Part shown: one piece after another, positions 1 through 7,381 of the stretch
Layout of the letters: the number at the start of each line of letters is the position of its first letter
Numbering within the stretch: position 1 is the stretch's first letter
From: Planctomycetes bacterium RBG_16_43_13
Lineage (GTDB): Bacteria; Planctomycetota; MHYJ01
DNA: 13,540 nt
NCBI GenBank assembly: GCA_001828445.1
Contig: MHYJ01000056.1
Location: 806-14,345 of the forward strand
Direction: 5' to 3'
Made by a program: the position numbers and the translations under genes
Notes under the pieces: model-generated
What the model was told of the DNA's origin: nothing
The model's input: the letters and a program-made list of their open reading frames with translations, nothing else
The model's database searches: none

Positions 1-156
1 GGGGAAACCGCTGTTACACGCATTTTATGCGCTTTTTTGAGGTTGGATGCTACCTAACTACCTTTTTACTCCTCATCGTGCCTGTAAGCTCATTTCTACG
101 CTTCTACGGGGCATCCTACGAAATGGTATCTCCTACAAATTCGTATTTCTCACTTT
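1..156. repeat. non-coding left edge with inverted and direct repeats
   Basis: No convincing gene lies here; only very short ORFs occur on the minus strand, downstream of yidD. The stretch is rich in small symmetric elements. CGCAT/ATGCG form a perfect short palindrome at 19-31. GGATGC (45-50) pairs with GCATCC (111-116). CATTTC (91-96) pairs with GAAATG (120-125). ACGAA (118-122) pairs with TTCGT (140-144). CTACG occurs at 96-100, 104-108 and 116-120, with a CTACA variant at 133-137. This looks like a degenerate intergenic repeat or a structured spacer downstream of yidD. Whether it recurs in the genome cannot be judged from one copy. Confidence 0.4.
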
Positions 157-369
157 TCAACGAACCGGGTCATATCCCGAGCCGCCGAAGGGCTGACATC
201 TCAGGAGCCGCCAGATGCCGAGAACCGCACCTGCCATTATTCCTTTCTTCTCAATTGCCTCTATGAAATAGTTTGAGCAACTGGGATAGTATCTGCAGGC
301 GGGAGGTAGTATTGGACCTATAGTATGTTGGTATATCTTTATCGGTATGATAAAAATGCGTTTCATCAT
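157..369 (-). CDS. yidD: membrane protein insertion efficiency factor YidD
   Basis: A 70-residue protein of the YidD (DUF37) family, a small membrane-associated factor that assists YidC-dependent insertion of inner-membrane proteins. The family pattern is clear: an N-terminal hydrophobic/amphipathic stretch with IYQHTIGP, then the PACRYYPSCSNYFIEAI block, then GIWRLLRCQPFGGSGYDPV at the C terminus. The three family cysteines are at residues 25, 31 and 58. The length is normal. Two ATG codons are adjacent at the start; the first is used here. The gene begins 6 nt after the rnpA stop and AGGA overlaps the rnpA end, so the two are surely co-transcribed. In many bacteria yidC follows; here the window ends first, after a repeat-rich spacer. 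Confidence 0.93.
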   Translation of the reverse strand: MMKRIFIIPIKIYQHTIGPILPPACRYYPSCSNYFIEAIEKKGIMAGAVLGIWRLLRCQPFGGSGYDPVR

Positions 370-375
370 AATCTT

Positions 376-717
376 CTATTTCCTAAGTGATATTAGTTTT
401 ACAAGCTCGCTTTCTACGTTTTGCATTTTTATCCCGTTTGGTTCTGTAAGAGGTATTGCTATAATATCATAACCGCTTCTTATTTTGTCTCTATTTAATC
501 TGAATGCCTCCCTTAGCAGTCGTTTCCACCTGTTCCGTTTTACCGCATTACATAACTTTCTGGGAACACTTATACCTAATCTGGAGTATTCGAGTTCGTT
601 TTTCATTATAATTAACCTGATTAGTTGTCCTCCTATGCGGAGTCCTTTCCTATAGACGCGATTTATATCTACCTTTTTCAATAAACGTAATTCTTTTCCA
701 AACTCATTGCTTCTCAT
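376..717 (-). CDS. rnpA: ribonuclease P protein component RnpA
   Basis: The 113-residue protein subunit of RNase P, which binds the catalytic RNA and helps remove 5' leaders from pre-tRNAs. The diagnostic RNR motif is at residues 60-73 (KRNRWKRLLREAFR), preceded by the typical strand RLGISVPRK. The N-terminal segment RLLKKVDINRVYRKG matches the family start. Size is normal. The ATG at 717 lies only 14 nt beyond a good -10 box, and no Shine-Dalgarno is visible before it. yidD follows after 6 nt. The usual upstream partner rpmH (ribosomal protein L34) is absent: lysS diverges directly from this gene. Confidence 0.93.
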   Translation of the reverse strand: MRSNEFGKELRLLKKVDINRVYRKGLRIGGQLIRLIIMKNELEYSRLGISVPRKLCNAVKRNRWKRLLREAFRLNRDKIRSGYDIIAIPLTEPNGIKMQNVESELVKLISLRK

Positions 718-731
718 AATAGGTGTTTAAG

Positions 732-760
732 ATAGTAATATATTTGTATTTTACTTGCAA
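732..760 (-). promoter_or_regulatory. promoter of rnpA-yidD
   Basis: On the minus strand, TTGCAA (755-760) as -35, a 17-nt spacer, and TACTAT (732-737) as -10. The -10 box ends 14 nt before the rnpA ATG, which predicts a leader of under 10 nt. The box and its flanks (TTAAGATAGTAATA on the plus strand, 727-740) recur exactly in a promoter of acpP, which supports the call. No start site has been mapped. Confidence 0.55.
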
Positions 761-783
761 GGATATGCTATTTGTGATAGAAA
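755..783 (+). promoter_or_regulatory. probable promoter of lysS-lolC/E-lolD
   Basis: TTGCAA (755-760) as -35, 17-nt spacer, TAGAAA (778-783) as -10, 19 nt before the chosen lysS ATG. TTGCAA is its own reverse complement, so the same six bases could act as the -35 of the divergent rnpA promoter. The -10 match is modest (4 of 6). TTTAAT at 785-790 is a better hexamer but is too far from this -35. Transcription must start somewhere in this 85-bp divergent gap. Confidence 0.4.
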
Positions 784-802
784 TTTTAATCACATATTTG
801 CT

Positions 803-2260
803 ATGAGTGATAAATATAGAGACGAAAGATTGCAAAAAGCAGAGACGTTGAAGCAGATTGGGGTGGACCCGTTTGGCTCATATTATCCAGGAACTGTTTC
901 CGTTGATACAATTCTAAAGGGTTTTTCGCAGGAGGCAGAAGGTAAAAAGGTTAATATTGCCGGTAGAATTATGGCTATAAGGGGACATGGCAAGGCGGCG
1001 TTTTTAGACATTAAGGACTGGACAGGAAAGATACAGATATATATAAAGAAAGACACTGTTGGTGAAGAAAAATTCGCTATATTTAAGTTACTTGATATAG
1101 GTGATATAGTGGGCGTTACTGGTGGTCTTTTTAAGACGAAGACAGGCGAGATTACTATATTAGTTGATAGCATTACAATTCTTACTAAGTCGCTTCTACC
1201 TCTTCCTGAAAAGTGGCACGGGCTACGTGACCAAGAGATACGTTATCGTAGGAAATATTTGGATTTGATAGCCAACCCCAAGGCATTAGAGACAGCTCTA
1301 ACACGTATAAAGATAATAAAGTTCATAAGGAATCACCTCGACAGTAAGGGCTTTGTAGAGGTGGAAACGCCAATGATGCACTCTATTCCTGGTGGTGCTA
1401 CAGCGAAACCATTTATAACACATCACAACGCACTCGATATGGATTTATATATGCGTATTGCACCAGAACTATATCTAAAGCGCCTCCTTGTAGGTGGTAT
1501 GGAAAAGATTTATGAAATAAATAGGAATTTTAGAAATGAGGGAATATCCACTAAACATAATCCAGAGTTCACGATGATTGAGCTTTATCAGGCATACGCT
1601 GACTACAATGTAATGATGGAACTTACAGAGGAGCTTGTAACTACCTTATTACAGGAAATACATAAGAAGGAAACCATAGAGTATGGAGATGTTACTATAA
1701 ATTTTAAGAGACCGTGGCAACGTCGCACCTATCGGGATTTACTCAAGGAGAACGCATGTATAGATATATTTGATTTTGATAGGGCTAAAATAGTTGCGAA
1801 GGATAATAATATTCCTACTGAGAACAAGAGTGGTCCTATGTTGATAAACGATATATTCGAGAAGACAGTGGAGCCAAAGTTAACTGGTCCGGTATTTGTT
1901 ACCGATTATCCCACAGCGATATGTCCCCTTACGAAACAGAAAAAGGACGTCCCCGATATATGTGAAAGATTCGAGTTATTTATTGCGTCTATGGAGGTTG
2001 CTAATGCATTTACTGAGTTAAACGACCCTATTGACCAAAGGAAGAGATTTAATAAGCAAATGGAAGTAAAGGAAGAAGGGACTGTTCGGATAGATGAGGA
2101 TTTCCTGTTAGCACAGGAACACGGTATGCCTCCCGCAGGAGGACTTGGCATAGGCATAGATAGATTAGTGATGCTTTTAACTAATAATCAATCCATACGA
2201 GAGGTAATACTATTTCCTCTCCTTAGAGAGCAACAAGGTGAGGTAGAAGAGGTTGAGTAA
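803..2260 (+). CDS. lysS: lysyl-tRNA synthetase, class II
   Basis: LysRS charges tRNA-Lys with lysine using ATP. Numbering from the ATG at 803 (485 residues, normal for the family): an anticodon-binding OB domain spans about 48-130 ([21 protein letters not shown]), followed by the class II catalytic core. Motif 1 is around [10 protein letters not shown] (183-192). Motif 2 is [18 protein letters not shown] (243-260). Motif 3 is [14 protein letters not shown] (446-459). The frame is open back to a TTG at 755, but the N terminus [20 protein letters not shown] fits the family start, so 803 is preferred. No Shine-Dalgarno is visible at either site. The TAA stop abuts the ATG of the next gene; lysS followed by lol genes is also known from some other diderm lineages. 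Confidence 0.95.
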   Translation: MSDKYRDERLQKAETLKQIGVDPFGSYYPGTVSVDTILKGFSQEAEGKKVNIAGRIMAIRGHGKAAFLDIKDWTGKIQIYIKKDTVGEEKFAIFKLLDIGDIVGVTGGLFKTKTGEITILVDSITILTKSLLPLPEKWHGLRDQEIRYRRKYLDLIANPKALETALTRIKIIKFIRNHLDSKGFVEVETPMMHSIPGGATAKPFITHHNALDMDLYMRIAPELYLKRLLVGGMEKIYEINRNFRNEGISTKHNPEFTMIELYQAYADYNVMMELTEELVTTLLQEIHKKETIEYGDVTINFKRPWQRRTYRDLLKENACIDIFDFDRAKIVAKDNNIPTENKSGPMLINDIFEKTVEPKLTGPVFVTDYPTAICPLTKQKKDVPDICERFELFIASMEVANAFTELNDPIDQRKRFNKQMEVKEEGTVRIDEDFLLAQEHGMPPAGGLGIGIDRLVMLLTNNQSIREVILFPLLREQQGEVEEVE

Positions 2261-3544
2261 ATGTATAAGCTCTTCATAGCTCTAAAATATTTACGCTCAC
2301 ATAAGATAATATACTTCTCCATCGCCGGCGTAGCTATCGGCATAATGGTGCTAATAATAGTTACCTCCGTAATGGGCGGCTTCTCTCGTGATATAAAGGC
2401 ACGTATAAGAGGCACCCAGTCCCATATAACTATAAGTTATAGAATAGATGAAAGACGGGATAGGTATATCACTGATTATGATAAGCTGATAGATGAGGTC
2501 AAGAAAATAAAGCACGTTGTGAACTGTGCACCGCGCATCCAGTGGTTCGCAATACTCGGATGGGGAGGTTATCTATCTGTCAAGAGACAGATAACCATAG
2601 TGGGTATAGACCTGTCGTATGAGGAGAACGGCGGAGAGCTAAAGCGGTATTTTATAGATGGCGGTAAAAAGATATTCAGCTTTACTTATGATAGTGGCGT
2701 TAAACCAAATTCGTCTCCTGTAGTAATAGGTTCTGAGATAATTGCAGAGTCAGTTGGTGGCAGTATAAACCTCGTTACTGTGCGTCCTGTAGGCGGTAGC
2801 TATGGCTACTTTGATAGAAAGTTTGAGATAGTAGGTAACTTTAAGACAGGAATGTCTGAATATGATAGCGGTATGATATTTATGCCACTGCAGGAGGCGC
2901 AGAAATTTCTACGTTTAGATGCGGAAAATAATGGCAGAGATGTAGTTACTGATATAGCGGTAACATTAGATGACTACAATGAGGCAGATAATGTTAAAAA
3001 GAGTATAAGCGAGCTTTTAGCTAATAACATACGTTGGCAACATTATTACACACAAACGTGGGAAGAAACAAAGGCAATTCTTCTACAGGCGGTTAGTATA
3101 GAGAAAAATATCCAAATCGTTATACTATTTTTTATAGTTATAGTTGCTGGTTTTAATATCATTGCTATTTTTACCCTTATGGTGCGTTCGAAAACAAAGG
3201 ATATAGGAATACTAAAGGCACTTGGCGCCACGAGCGGTGGTATAAGTATGATATTTATGATATGTGGCATTTTGTGTGGAACTATCGGCTCCATAATAGG
3301 CGTAACTGCAGGTGTATGTATTAGTAATTGGCTCAACGGCATAGCAGAATTAGTAAAGAACTGGTTTGGGTTTGAACTGTTTCCTAAGGATATATATTAC
3401 CTTGATGCCATACCAGTAGAAATAAATCTTCTTGCTATAGTTATAATAGTTATATCCACTATGCTGGTCAGTTTATTATTTAGTATATACCCGGCTGTAA
3501 AGGCGGCTAAATATGACCCCGTAGAGGCAATAAGATATGAATAA
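2261..3544 (+). CDS. lipoprotein-releasing ABC transporter permease, LolC/LolE family
   Basis: A 427-residue inner-membrane permease of the LolC/E (FtsX/MacB-like) family. With LolD it extracts mature lipoproteins from the inner membrane and passes them to the periplasmic carrier LolA. The order is typical: a cytoplasmic N-terminal stub, TM1 at about 17-38, a large periplasmic domain (about 45-280), then three more spans at about 284-308, 328-352 and 388-412. The loop TKDIGILKALGA (312-323) is the coupling-helix motif that contacts the ATPase, and the protein ends in the family tail KAAKYDPVEAIRYE. Only one such gene is present, so the permease may be a homodimer (LolF-like) or pair with a product encoded elsewhere. 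AGAGG precedes the ATG, which follows the lysS stop directly. The last 8 nt overlap lolD. Confidence 0.9.
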   Translation: MYKLFIALKYLRSHKIIYFSIAGVAIGIMVLIIVTSVMGGFSRDIKARIRGTQSHITISYRIDERRDRYITDYDKLIDEVKKIKHVVNCAPRIQWFAILGWGGYLSVKRQITIVGIDLSYEENGGELKRYFIDGGKKIFSFTYDSGVKPNSSPVVIGSEIIAESVGGSINLVTVRPVGGSYGYFDRKFEIVGNFKTGMSEYDSGMIFMPLQEAQKFLRLDAENNGRDVVTDIAVTLDDYNEADNVKKSISELLANNIRWQHYYTQTWEETKAILLQAVSIEKNIQIVILFFIVIVAGFNIIAIFTLMVRSKTKDIGILKALGATSGGISMIFMICGILCGTIGSIIGVTAGVCISNWLNGIAELVKNWFGFELFPKDIYYLDAIPVEINLLAIVIIVISTMLVSLLFSIYPAVKAAKYDPVEAIRYE

Positions 3545-4232
3545 CATATTAGTAGCCGAAAGCATAGTAAAGGATTACAGAAGCGGCGGAGAAACGTTGC
3601 GAGTGCTAAAGGGTGTAGGTCTATATATACAGGAAGGGGAGATATTATCTATAGTAGGACCATCAGGAGCAGGCAAGAGCACGCTCCTGCATATTATGGG
3701 TTTTCTTGATAGGCCTACAGAAGGTGATATATATTTTGATGGTAAGCAACTCTCCAAATTAGATAGCTATGAGCAATCAGTTATTAGAAATGTTAGCTTT
3801 GGATTTGTGTTTCAAATGTATCACCTATTGCCTGAATTGACTGTTCTGGAGAATACATTATTACCACTTATGATACGATATGGTAATACCGAGTGGCTTG
3901 GTAAACGGATTGTAGAAAAGGAGAATGCTGAGAATTTGCTCGATAGAGTTGGATTGAGTAAGCGAATGTCTCACAAGCCACACCAACTTTCAGGTGGTGA
4001 GAGACAGAGGGTTGCGATAGTTCGTGCATTGGTTGGTAGTCCAAAGGTGGTTTTTTGTGATGAGCCAACAGGCAATCTGGACCTTGCTACCAGTAGAGAA
4101 ATACAAAACCTCATACTCTATCTTAACAGAGAACTACGAAAGACATTTGTCGTGGTAACACACGATGCAAATATAGCAAGCATTGCTAACAGGCAATTAA
4201 GAATGGTGGATGGCAACATATTGTCTAACTGA
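3537..4232 (+). CDS. lolD: lipoprotein-releasing ABC transporter ATP-binding protein LolD
   Basis: A 231-residue ABC ATPase of the LolD/MacB type that powers lipoprotein release. All motifs are intact: Walker A GPSGAGKST (41-49), Q-loop VFQMYHLLPELTVLEN (91-106; FQxxxLLPELTVxEN is typical of LolD), signature LSGGERQR (151-158), Walker B VVFCDEPTGNLD (171-182) and the H-loop His199 in VVTHD. The length matches the family. The ATG lies inside the 3' end of the permease gene (8-nt overlap) with GAGG 9 nt upstream, so the two are probably translationally coupled. MacB-type or FtsE-type exporters are the alternatives; the adjoining LolC/E-type permease favours LolD. Confidence 0.92.
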   Translation: MNNILVAESIVKDYRSGGETLRVLKGVGLYIQEGEILSIVGPSGAGKSTLLHIMGFLDRPTEGDIYFDGKQLSKLDSYEQSVIRNVSFGFVFQMYHLLPELTVLENTLLPLMIRYGNTEWLGKRIVEKENAENLLDRVGLSKRMSHKPHQLSGGERQRVAIVRALVGSPKVVFCDEPTGNLDLATSREIQNLILYLNRELRKTFVVVTHDANIASIANRQLRMVDGNILSN

Positions 4233-4244
4233 AGTCCAAAGGTA

Positions 4245-4273
4245 TTGACTATATCTATATAACAAAGTATATT
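4245..4273 (+). promoter_or_regulatory. promoter of the FHA-GAF-HD-GYP gene and nadB
   Basis: TTGACT (4245-4250), exactly 17 nt, then TATATT (4268-4273): five of six matches to each sigma-70-type hexamer, in the 58-bp gap after lolD. The -10 ends 17 nt before the ATG, predicting a leader of about 10 nt with no Shine-Dalgarno. No hairpin terminator for the lolD message is seen before it. Confidence 0.65.
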
Positions 4274-4290
4274 TATTACATCATAACTTT

Positions 4291-5769
4291 ATGCCAGTTA
4301 TAATAGCAAAGAATGGTCCCAATAAAGGGAAGATATTCCATATAACCGAATCCATAATAACTATTGGCAGAGATGATAGCCAGACGATAAAGGTTCTTGA
4401 CCAAGGCATATCACGTCAACACTCGGAAATATTCCGTATAGGTGAGATGTGTTTTATTAGAGACCTAAATAGCACCAACGGGACATATCTGAATGGTAAA
4501 AAAGTAACTGAAGAGATGCTACGGATGGGAGATGAAATTACTGTAGGTAACACTGTCTTGGCTTTTGAGGATAAGTCATCTTCAGCAATATTACGCACTA
4601 TGCCAAATGTGGACTTTGATAGTAACGAGAGAATAGACACAACTACGATAGAAATAAATGTATCTAAGAAAAAGCCGACCGGCGAAAAGCCCATAATAGT
4701 TGGTAATGAGATTGCCTCGCGGAATATAGACGTCCTCTATAAAATAAGCAAATTAATAACAAGCGAATCCGACCTCCATACTATGCTCCATAAGACAGTC
4801 GAATGCATTATAGATGTTTTTGGGGCAGCCAATGGTTATATATTTTTGGTAGACAGTAAAAACAATAAAGTAGAGCCGCGTATAGTAGTAGAGCACGAGA
4901 CGGGAGCTGACAAGAAAGTCAGTAGGACTATAATTAAACATGTTATGCAGACAAGCAAGTCAATTATGACTGGTGATGCTATTTCAGATGATAGGTTTTC
5001 TTTGAGCGAGAGTATAGTAATAAAGAAGATAAAATCGGTAATATGTGCGCCGATAATTACGGAAGATAAAGTGAGGGGGTTGCTGTATATTACCTCTGGT
5101 AGTAAAAGCAATATATTTACAAGTGATGACCTTGAACTTATTACATCTATAGGATTGCAACTTGGTATCGTCTTATCCACTGTTAGCGCTAAAGAAGAAG
5201 CACAGAAATTGATGGTCGGTATAGTAAAGACATTAGTTACTGCGACTGAAATTGCAGACCCGAAGAGCCAAGGGCATGCTAAAAGAGTAGCGGATTATAG
5301 CACTGCTATAGCAATAGAAATGGAGTTATCAAGATATGATATCCACAATATACGTCTCTCAGCGTTGCTACATGATATTGGTAAGATAGCCGTTCATAAC
5401 ACAGGTAGTGGTAATACTGATTCAGAGCATATATATGTTGGTGAGAAACTGATATCTTCTATGGATGGCTTCGAGAAGATATTACCTGGTATAAAATATC
5501 ATCACGAGCGGGCAGATGGCAGCGGTTATCCGTATAAGTTAAAAAACGCTGACACACCTTTGATGGCTAAGATAATAATAGTAGCTAATGCCTTTGACAA
5601 TATGTGTGCGCTTAGCGGTATGAAGGGGGAAGGACTTCCTGTGAAGGATGTATTACTTGATATGGGAAAGAGAGGAGGCAGTGAGTTTGATGATGACATA
5701 ATAAAGGCATTATTGATAACGCATAGGAATGGGACTTTGTATAATCCACCAGAGATATTTGGCGAATGA
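4291..5769 (+). CDS. FHA-GAF-HD-GYP signalling protein, putative cyclic-dinucleotide phosphodiesterase
   Basis: A 492-residue soluble signalling protein with three domains. The FHA domain (about 1-95) keeps GR at 26-27, S41, H44 and STNGT at 61-65, which would bind a phosphothreonine partner. A charged linker (about 96-140) leads to a GAF domain (about 145-300). The HD-GYP domain (about 305-480) shows H329, HDIGK (361-365), H380, HH (404-405) and DGSGYP (409-414). HD-GYP domains hydrolyse cyclic di-GMP or related dinucleotides with a metal centre. The usual late aspartate (VADxFDA) is Asn433 here (VANAFDN), and the RPYR segment that normally follows is replaced, so activity is uncertain. No membrane segment or signal peptide. 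The gene has its own promoter and overlaps nadB by 4 nt (ATGA). Confidence 0.88.
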   Translation: MPVIIAKNGPNKGKIFHITESIITIGRDDSQTIKVLDQGISRQHSEIFRIGEMCFIRDLNSTNGTYLNGKKVTEEMLRMGDEITVGNTVLAFEDKSSSAILRTMPNVDFDSNERIDTTTIEINVSKKKPTGEKPIIVGNEIASRNIDVLYKISKLITSESDLHTMLHKTVECIIDVFGAANGYIFLVDSKNNKVEPRIVVEHETGADKKVSRTIIKHVMQTSKSIMTGDAISDDRFSLSESIVIKKIKSVICAPIITEDKVRGLLYITSGSKSNIFTSDDLELITSIGLQLGIVLSTVSAKEEAQKLMVGIVKTLVTATEIADPKSQGHAKRVADYSTAIAIEMELSRYDIHNIRLSALLHDIGKIAVHNTGSGNTDSEHIYVGEKLISSMDGFEKILPGIKYHHERADGSGYPYKLKNADTPLMAKIIIVANAFDNMCALSGMKGEGLPVKDVLLDMGKRGGSEFDDDIIKALLITHRNGTLYNPPEIFGE

Positions 5770-7376
5770 CCAACAGAGTAATACCACATCTAAAACGCTA
5801 TCTCGTACCATTTAGTATCCAAGGGCTACCAATCACAGAAGTTGATGTATTAATAATAGGAAGCGGGATAGCTGCATTGAGAGCTGCTGTAGAGATTTCA
5901 AGGAAATGCAACGTGCTTATCGTAACCAAAAAAGAAAAAGTAGAGAGTAATTCATTCTATGCCCAGGGTGGTATAGCCGCCTCTATCCCCAGGGGTGATA
6001 GTCCTGACTCTCATATAAAGGATACTCTAAACACAGGTTGCGGTCTATCTAATACAAAGATTGTAGGTATGACCATCCGCCAAGGCATAAAACGTGTTAG
6101 GGAGCTAATAGAATGGGGTGCTAACTTTGATAGAGTTGGTTCTAAACTGTTGTTTGCAATGGAAGGGGGACACAGTTTGCCGCGCGTATTGCATAAAGGA
6201 GATGAAACAGGTGCTGAACTTGAGACACTACTTCTACGTTTAGTTAGCCAAAATGCCAATATAGAAGTAATGGAGGATACCTTTGCTATAGATTTGTTGA
6301 CTAACGGCGAAATATGTTATGGTGCATTAATATACACTAAAAAGTTTGGGATAGAGGTTGTATTAGCTAAAAAGACAATACTTGCCTCAGGTGGTGTAGG
6401 ACAGGTGTATAGAGAAACTACTAATCCTTTGATAGCAACTGGTGACGGTATAGCTATGGCTTATCGTGCAGGGGCGGCTATACAGGATATGGAGTTTGTG
6501 CAGTTTCATCCTACTACTCTTTACTTGGCAGGTGCATCACGAACATTGGTTTCAGAGGCAGTTCGTGGCGCAGGTGGTAGATTGATTGATAAAAATGGCA
6601 GGGCTTTTATGAAGGATTATAATCCAATGGGCGATTTAGCACCGCGTGATATAGTAAGCCGCGCTATAGTTAAACAAATAGAGTTAACAGGTGATACACA
6701 GGTTTACTTAGATGTAACTCATATACCTGCACGTGCTATAAGAAGACAATTCCCAGGATTAGTTAGTATGTGTATGAAGTTTGGTTTAGATATAACCAAA
6801 GAGCCGATACCTGTAAGGCCGAGCGCACACTATATGATAGGTGGTGTTAGTGTTGATGCCTATGGTAGAACAAGTATAAAAAATTTGTATGCCTGCGGCG
6901 AGGTTGCATCCAGTGGCTTTCATGGCGCAAATAGATTAGCAAGCAATTCGCTACTTGAGTGCCTCGTATTTGGGAAGAGGGCTGGTATGGATGCTTCTAA
7001 AAGCATAAGTAGTAGAGGTAGTTTCAAATATCCTATTGTCAAGAGTAGATTTGAAAGGCGTGAAAGGAAAAATGATATAGAAATAGATATGGATGATATG
7101 AAGAATTCACTTAAGAGCTTAATGTGGCGTTATGTTGGAATAGAGAGAAATAGTAGTGGCTTAGAAGAGGCACTCAAAAAACTTAAATTCTGGTCTGGGT
7201 ACATACTCGAGAGGGTTTTTATCTCTACTGATGGTTGGGAATTACAGAATATGTTAACCAATGCCATTCTTATAACCCATTCTGCCCTCATACGAAATGA
7301 GAGTAGGGGGGTGCATTATAGGACTGACTTTCCTAAGAGAGATGATGGAGTATGGAAAAGACGTATAGTAATCTGA
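5766..7376 (+). CDS. nadB: L-aspartate oxidase
   Basis: A 536-residue FAD enzyme that oxidises L-aspartate to iminoaspartate, the first step of de novo NAD synthesis; NadA then makes quinolinate. The dinucleotide motif is GSGIAALRAA at 32-41. Active-site blocks of the succinate dehydrogenase/fumarate reductase flavoprotein superfamily follow: QFHPT (246-250), APRD (282-285), RPSAHYMIGG (341-350) and HGANRLASNSLLE (386-398). The last, together with YACGEVASSGFHG, separates NadB from FrdA/SdhA. The C-terminal ESRGVHYRTDFP is also typical. Its start overlaps the stop of the upstream signalling gene (ATGA), suggesting coupled translation. nadA and nadC are not in the window. The gene meets the minus-strand block tail to tail, with 5 nt between stops. 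Confidence 0.94.
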   Translation: MTNRVIPHLKRYLVPFSIQGLPITEVDVLIIGSGIAALRAAVEISRKCNVLIVTKKEKVESNSFYAQGGIAASIPRGDSPDSHIKDTLNTGCGLSNTKIVGMTIRQGIKRVRELIEWGANFDRVGSKLLFAMEGGHSLPRVLHKGDETGAELETLLLRLVSQNANIEVMEDTFAIDLLTNGEICYGALIYTKKFGIEVVLAKKTILASGGVGQVYRETTNPLIATGDGIAMAYRAGAAIQDMEFVQFHPTTLYLAGASRTLVSEAVRGAGGRLIDKNGRAFMKDYNPMGDLAPRDIVSRAIVKQIELTGDTQVYLDVTHIPARAIRRQFPGLVSMCMKFGLDITKEPIPVRPSAHYMIGGVSVDAYGRTSIKNLYACGEVASSGFHGANRLASNSLLECLVFGKRAGMDASKSISSRGSFKYPIVKSRFERRERKNDIEIDMDDMKNSLKSLMWRYVGIERNSSGLEEALKKLKFWSGYILERVFISTDGWELQNMLTNAILITHSALIRNESRGVHYRTDFPKRDDGVWKRRIVI

Positions 7377-7381
7377 TACAA

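Noticed and set aside
19..38. Hairpin CGCAT/ATGCG followed by a T run as a rho-independent terminator for a plus-strand gene
   Set aside because: The stem is only 5 bp and AT-containing, and no upstream plus-strand gene is in the window. Possible, but not supportable.
27..266. Plus-strand 79-codon ORF at the left edge
   Set aside because: It overlaps yidD in antisense, has no recognisable motif, and its first part is repeat-rich spacer.
755..802. Upstream TTG start for lysS adding 16 residues
   Set aside because: The extra residues do not resemble the LysRS N terminus, TTG lacks a Shine-Dalgarno, and the bases fit a promoter -35. The ATG at 803 is followed by a normal family start.
883..1173. 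Minus-strand ORFs inside lysS, lolC/E, fabF, mutase and other genes
   Set aside because: They are opposite-frame shadows of well-supported genes and show no domain motifs or start signals.
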